8,532 nt of DNA. Source: Verrucomicrobiota bacterium. Lineage in GTDB: Bacteria; Verrucomicrobiota; Verrucomicrobiia; Chthoniobacterales; UBA10450. The stretch is from contig QHPM01000152.1 in assembly GCA_003219095.1 (NCBI GenBank), forward strand, positions 1 through 8,532, given 5' to 3'. How positions within the stretch are numbered: position 1 is the stretch's first letter; every line of letters begins with the position of its first letter. Under the pieces are notes generated by a model. The model saw nothing but the letters and a program-made list of their open reading frames with translations. It did not search any database and was not told the DNA's origin. Positions 6,691 to 8,532 of the stretch are shown here, one piece after another. The translations under genes were made by a program, and so were the position numbers.

Positions 6691-7972
6691 CTATATAGAG
6701 GCGGGCTTGAGTGGCGCTGTTTGGCCGTTCGTTTTGGGCACAAGAGAAAGTCGCGGGCAAAGGGTCCAGCGCTTTTGCAAACGCACGATCAGATAAAAAA
6801 GTTCCATCCGCCAACGAATGGCAAAGCGGTTGCCAACGTTACCGCCGAGGACGGCATTCACTGCCGGCGGAATCTGGAAGAGGTCGGTCGGCGTTAGAAA
6901 AACTTCGATGAATTCCTTGCCGCCATACCACGATTCAACGAAACGCAGATAAACGTCCATCGCGCGATTGACCAGCCGTTCGTAATGCCGAAACAGACGC
7001 CGCGCGCGTTTTGGGTGATCGAGCACCTCGTGTAAAACATCGGCCGCTTGTTCGCCGGCAAGGACAGCGAGAAAAACGCCGCTACTGAAAACGGGATCGA
7101 TGAAACCGGCGGCATCACCGGCAAGCAACCAGCGATCACCGGTGAGTCTCTCGCTCCGATAGGAAAAATCCGCTGCGGTATAGACCTGCGAAACGCGCCG
7201 ACCAGCGCCGATGCGATTGCGCACGAGGGGCTGCTCGGCAATCGCGCGCTCGAAAAATTCTTCGGCGGAAAGTCCAGAGCTTTTGAAGTCCGCTGCCTCC
7301 AATACAATGCCGATACTGGTGCGGTCATTTTCCAGGGGGATGACCCAGAACCAGCTTTGCAAGGTACGAACCATACGGGTGAGCGTGCCATCGATTCCCT
7401 CCTCGCGTTCCAACCCTTGGTAGTGCGCAAAGAGCGAAAGCTTCTGCAAATGCTGATAACTTTTCTTCAGCTTGAACTTACTTCCGATCACGGAATTTCG
7501 CCCGCTCGCGTCGATCAGATACTTAGCCCGGAGTTCGTGAGCGAATTTTCTGTCGCCGGCGTGGCTGACCCCGCCCGGGTCATGAGTGTTGACACGCAGT
7601 CGCACACAATCTTGATCGAAGTCGACACTCTCCACCGCGGTCTCCTCACGCACTTCCGTGCCCGATTCCGCCGCGTGATCCAACAACATCTTGTCGAATT
7701 TCGATCGTGTTACCTGATACGAACGGTCGGTGCGAGAGCCGAATCCATCCTTGAAGTAAAACTTCGCCGCTTTTTCTCCACCGGCCTCCGCGATCTCGCC
7801 CCCAAATTTTTCGACAAAGCCGGCGCGCAACTTTTCCCGAATCCCCAGCCGGGTAAATGTTTCCATGCTAAAAGGCAGAAGGGACTCGCCGATGTGGAAA
7901 CGCGGAAACTTGTCTCGTTCGAGCACGATCACGGGGGCCGCCGCCGATAATCGCAACATCATAATTTTCCAC
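6691..7972 (-). pseudogene. FAD-dependent halogenase-like oxidoreductase, disrupted in the FAD-binding N-terminus
   Basis: Most of a flavin-dependent halogenase/oxidoreductase is present. In the main frame (423 codons from ATG 7962) one sees VIVLERDKFPRFHIGESLLP at 11-30, K52 in EKFGG (place of the halogenase lysine), YLIDASGR at 148-155, SWFWVIP at 203-209 matching the halogenase WxWxIP motif, and GDAAGFIDPVFSSGV at 282-296 (FAD pyrophosphate site). The expected beginning lies in another frame: from GTG 7972 it reads VENYDVAIIGGGP, the first strand and glycine loop of the Rossmann fold. Right after GGGP the text jumps to the strand VIVLERD, so the connecting helix (about 20 residues) is lost and the frame shifts at about 7933-7939. 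Starting at ATG 7962 gives MMLRLSAAAP in place of the glycine loop, which should not bind FAD. It is the first gene of a four-gene block; the lipoprotein gene starts 1 nt after its stop. Possible roles are halogenation or oxidation of the exported lipid or pigment. An assembly error is the main alternative to real decay. Confidence 0.78.
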
Positions 7973-8044
7973 CGCGAGAAAGTAGCCGACTTCGCAGCGA
8001 AGCAAAGTCCTGGGCGTGATGTACGCGCTCGCAGAATTTTGGCG

Positions 8045-8119
8045 TCCGGGTAGAGCGCGCGTCTCGCCGAAACAATCTTTCGAGAAGTCCGCGATGAGGA
8101 GGTGCATGCGCTACCCGGA
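8045..8119. promoter_or_regulatory. 12-bp inverted repeat in the divergent intergenic region
   Basis: TCCGGGTAGAGC at 8045-8056 matches the reverse complement of GCGCTACCCGGA (8108-8119) at 11 of 12 positions, separated by 51 nt. It lies in the 240-bp gap between the divergent FAD-enzyme block and the LptF/LptG gene. The arms could be paired operator half-sites or the base of a long RNA stem whose loop would hold the GAGGAGG at 8096-8102. No convincing promoter boxes were identified in 7973-8212 on either strand, although two divergent promoters must lie there or just upstream. Confidence 0.3.
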
Positions 8120-8201
8120 ACACGGTCGCGATAGTGCTAATGATTTACTCCCGAATTCTGAAAACGTGCCGCACCTTGTAAGGAGGCCGCTTTCGTATTA
8201 A
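8106..8201 (+). CDS. Possible 31-codon upstream ORF ahead of the LptF/LptG gene
   Basis: An ATG at 8106 follows a strong Shine-Dalgarno-like GAGGAGG (8096-8102), though the 3-nt spacing is short. The ORF runs 31 codons (MRYPEHGRDSANDLL... ending PLSY) to TAA at 8199-8201, 11 nt before the ATG of the permease gene. It contains a second strong Shine-Dalgarno-like site near its end. The peptide has no recognisable domain, signal or membrane segment. It could be a leader peptide coupled to the permease gene or chance; the same frame is open further upstream to a GTG at 8016. Confidence 0.18.
   Translation: MRYPEHGRDSANDLLPNSENVPHLVRRPLSY
8180..8186 (+). promoter_or_regulatory. Shine-Dalgarno-like AAGGAGG upstream of the permease gene
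   Basis: AAGGAGG is a full anti-16S match but ends 26 nt before the ATG at 8213, too far for ordinary initiation there. No in-frame ATG, GTG or TTG lies between it and 8213. It may be used at a distance through RNA folding, may act within the upstream ORF, or may be chance. Confidence 0.3.
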
Positions 8202-8212
8202 CAAACCAACAG

Positions 8213-8532
8213 ATGAAATTGATCGACCGTTTCGTCAGCCGCGAACTGATCGTGAATCTCCTGTTCGCGATCTTTGTCCTAAGTCTTGTCCTTGTCGTGG
8301 GCAACATTTTTCGCAAGCTTCTGCCTTTGTTGGTGAATCACGATGTCCCAGTCGAGTATCTCGTTAGCTTTATTGCTTATGTCCTGCCGTTCTCGCTTAT
8401 TTTCACTATTCCGTGGGGTTTGTTGACCGCGATCCTGTTGGTTTTCGGACGATTGTCGGCAGATAACGAGTTAATCGCGCTCCGTTCCAACGGCGTGAGT
8501 GTGCCGCGCGTTTGCGTTTCGCTTGCCCTTGT
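8213..8532 (+). CDS. LptF/LptG-family LPS-export permease, N-terminal part (runs off right edge)
   Basis: One hundred and six codons are visible before the window ends. The start MKLIDRFVSRELIVNLL is the standard opening of the LptF/LptG (YjgP/YjgQ) family: a short amphipathic start, then TM1 (about 13-32). A second membrane region (about 48-78) follows, and then the cytoplasmic signature GRLSADNELIALRSNGVS at about 79-96, the coupling segment that docks with the LptB ATPase. These permeases form the inner-membrane part of the Lpt bridge that moves lipopolysaccharide to the outer membrane. LptF and LptG cannot be told apart safely from this fragment; the P-x-x-Y-L-V stretch leans to LptF. The ATG at 8213 is chosen by fit to the family N-terminus. 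It is divergent from the LolA/MMPL block with a 240-bp shared upstream region. Confidence 0.9.
   Translation, partial: MKLIDRFVSRELIVNLLFAIFVLSLVLVVGNIFRKLLPLLVNHDVPVEYLVSFIAYVLPFSLIFTIPWGLLTAILLVFGRLSADNELIALRSNGVSVPRVCVSLAL

Noticed and set aside
6690..6743. 18-codon N-terminal extension of the lipoprotein
   Set aside because: It would bury the lipoprotein signal sequence; the ATG at 6689 gives a standard signal peptide and lipobox and abuts the preceding stop codon.
7048..7950. 300-codon plus-strand ORF antisense to the FAD enzyme
   Set aside because: It is long, but the minus-strand frame carries the halogenase motifs GESLLP, WxWxIP and GDAAGF; the plus frame has no recognisable domain.
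3078..7972. Complete aryl polyene biosynthetic cluster
   Set aside because: Only export and modification-type genes are present; there is no ketosynthase, ACP, dehydratase or acyltransferase in the window.
7973..8107. 45-codon upstream extension of the FAD enzyme N-terminus on the minus strand
   Set aside because: Family members begin a few residues before the first Rossmann strand, so GTG 7972 fits better; the extension has no family features.

Overview
The window looks like chromosomal DNA from a soil-type Gram-negative (diderm) bacterium, most likely in or near the Verrucomicrobiota (Chthoniobacterales-like). This is an inference from the gene content: an S46 dipeptidyl-peptidase with the NHHV motif, a 'four helix bundle suffix' family remnant, an LptF/LptG permease and LolA-type envelope genes. 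No rRNA, tRNA, CRISPR array or transposase was seen.

Layout, left to right. Positions 1-104 (minus) hold the 5' end of a probable NYN/PIN-like RNase-fold protein running off the left edge. Positions 256-759 (minus) hold a clearly decayed gene of the four-helix-bundle suffix family, with one in-frame stop, an internal deletion and a frameshift. Positions 902-2998 (plus) encode a complete, secreted S46 serine dipeptidyl-peptidase with an intact catalytic triad. A short convergent gap (2999-3077) carries a palindrome resembling a common dispersed bacterial repeat.

The centre of interest is a minus-strand four-gene block read from 7972 down to 3078: a FAD-dependent halogenase-like oxidoreductase, a small lipoprotein, an 840-residue MMPL/RND-type inner-membrane exporter and a LolA-like periplasmic carrier. 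Spacing is tight: 1 nt, 23 nt and an 8-nt overlap. Together they look like a dedicated pathway that modifies a hydrophobic molecule, extracts it from the inner membrane, carries it across the periplasm and delivers it to the outer membrane. A similar set of parts occurs inside aryl polyene/xanthomonadin-type clusters, but no polyketide core genes lie next to this block. The first gene appears broken: its start codes for the FAD-binding GGGP loop in one frame and the rest of the enzyme continues in another, with about 20 residues of the Rossmann fold missing at the junction.

Divergent from this block, at 8213, starts an LptF/LptG-family lipopolysaccharide-export permease cut off by the right edge. 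The 240-bp divergent gap holds a 12-bp inverted repeat, two strong Shine-Dalgarno-like sites and a possible 31-codon upstream ORF. The right half of the window is therefore devoted mainly to moving lipids through the cell envelope.
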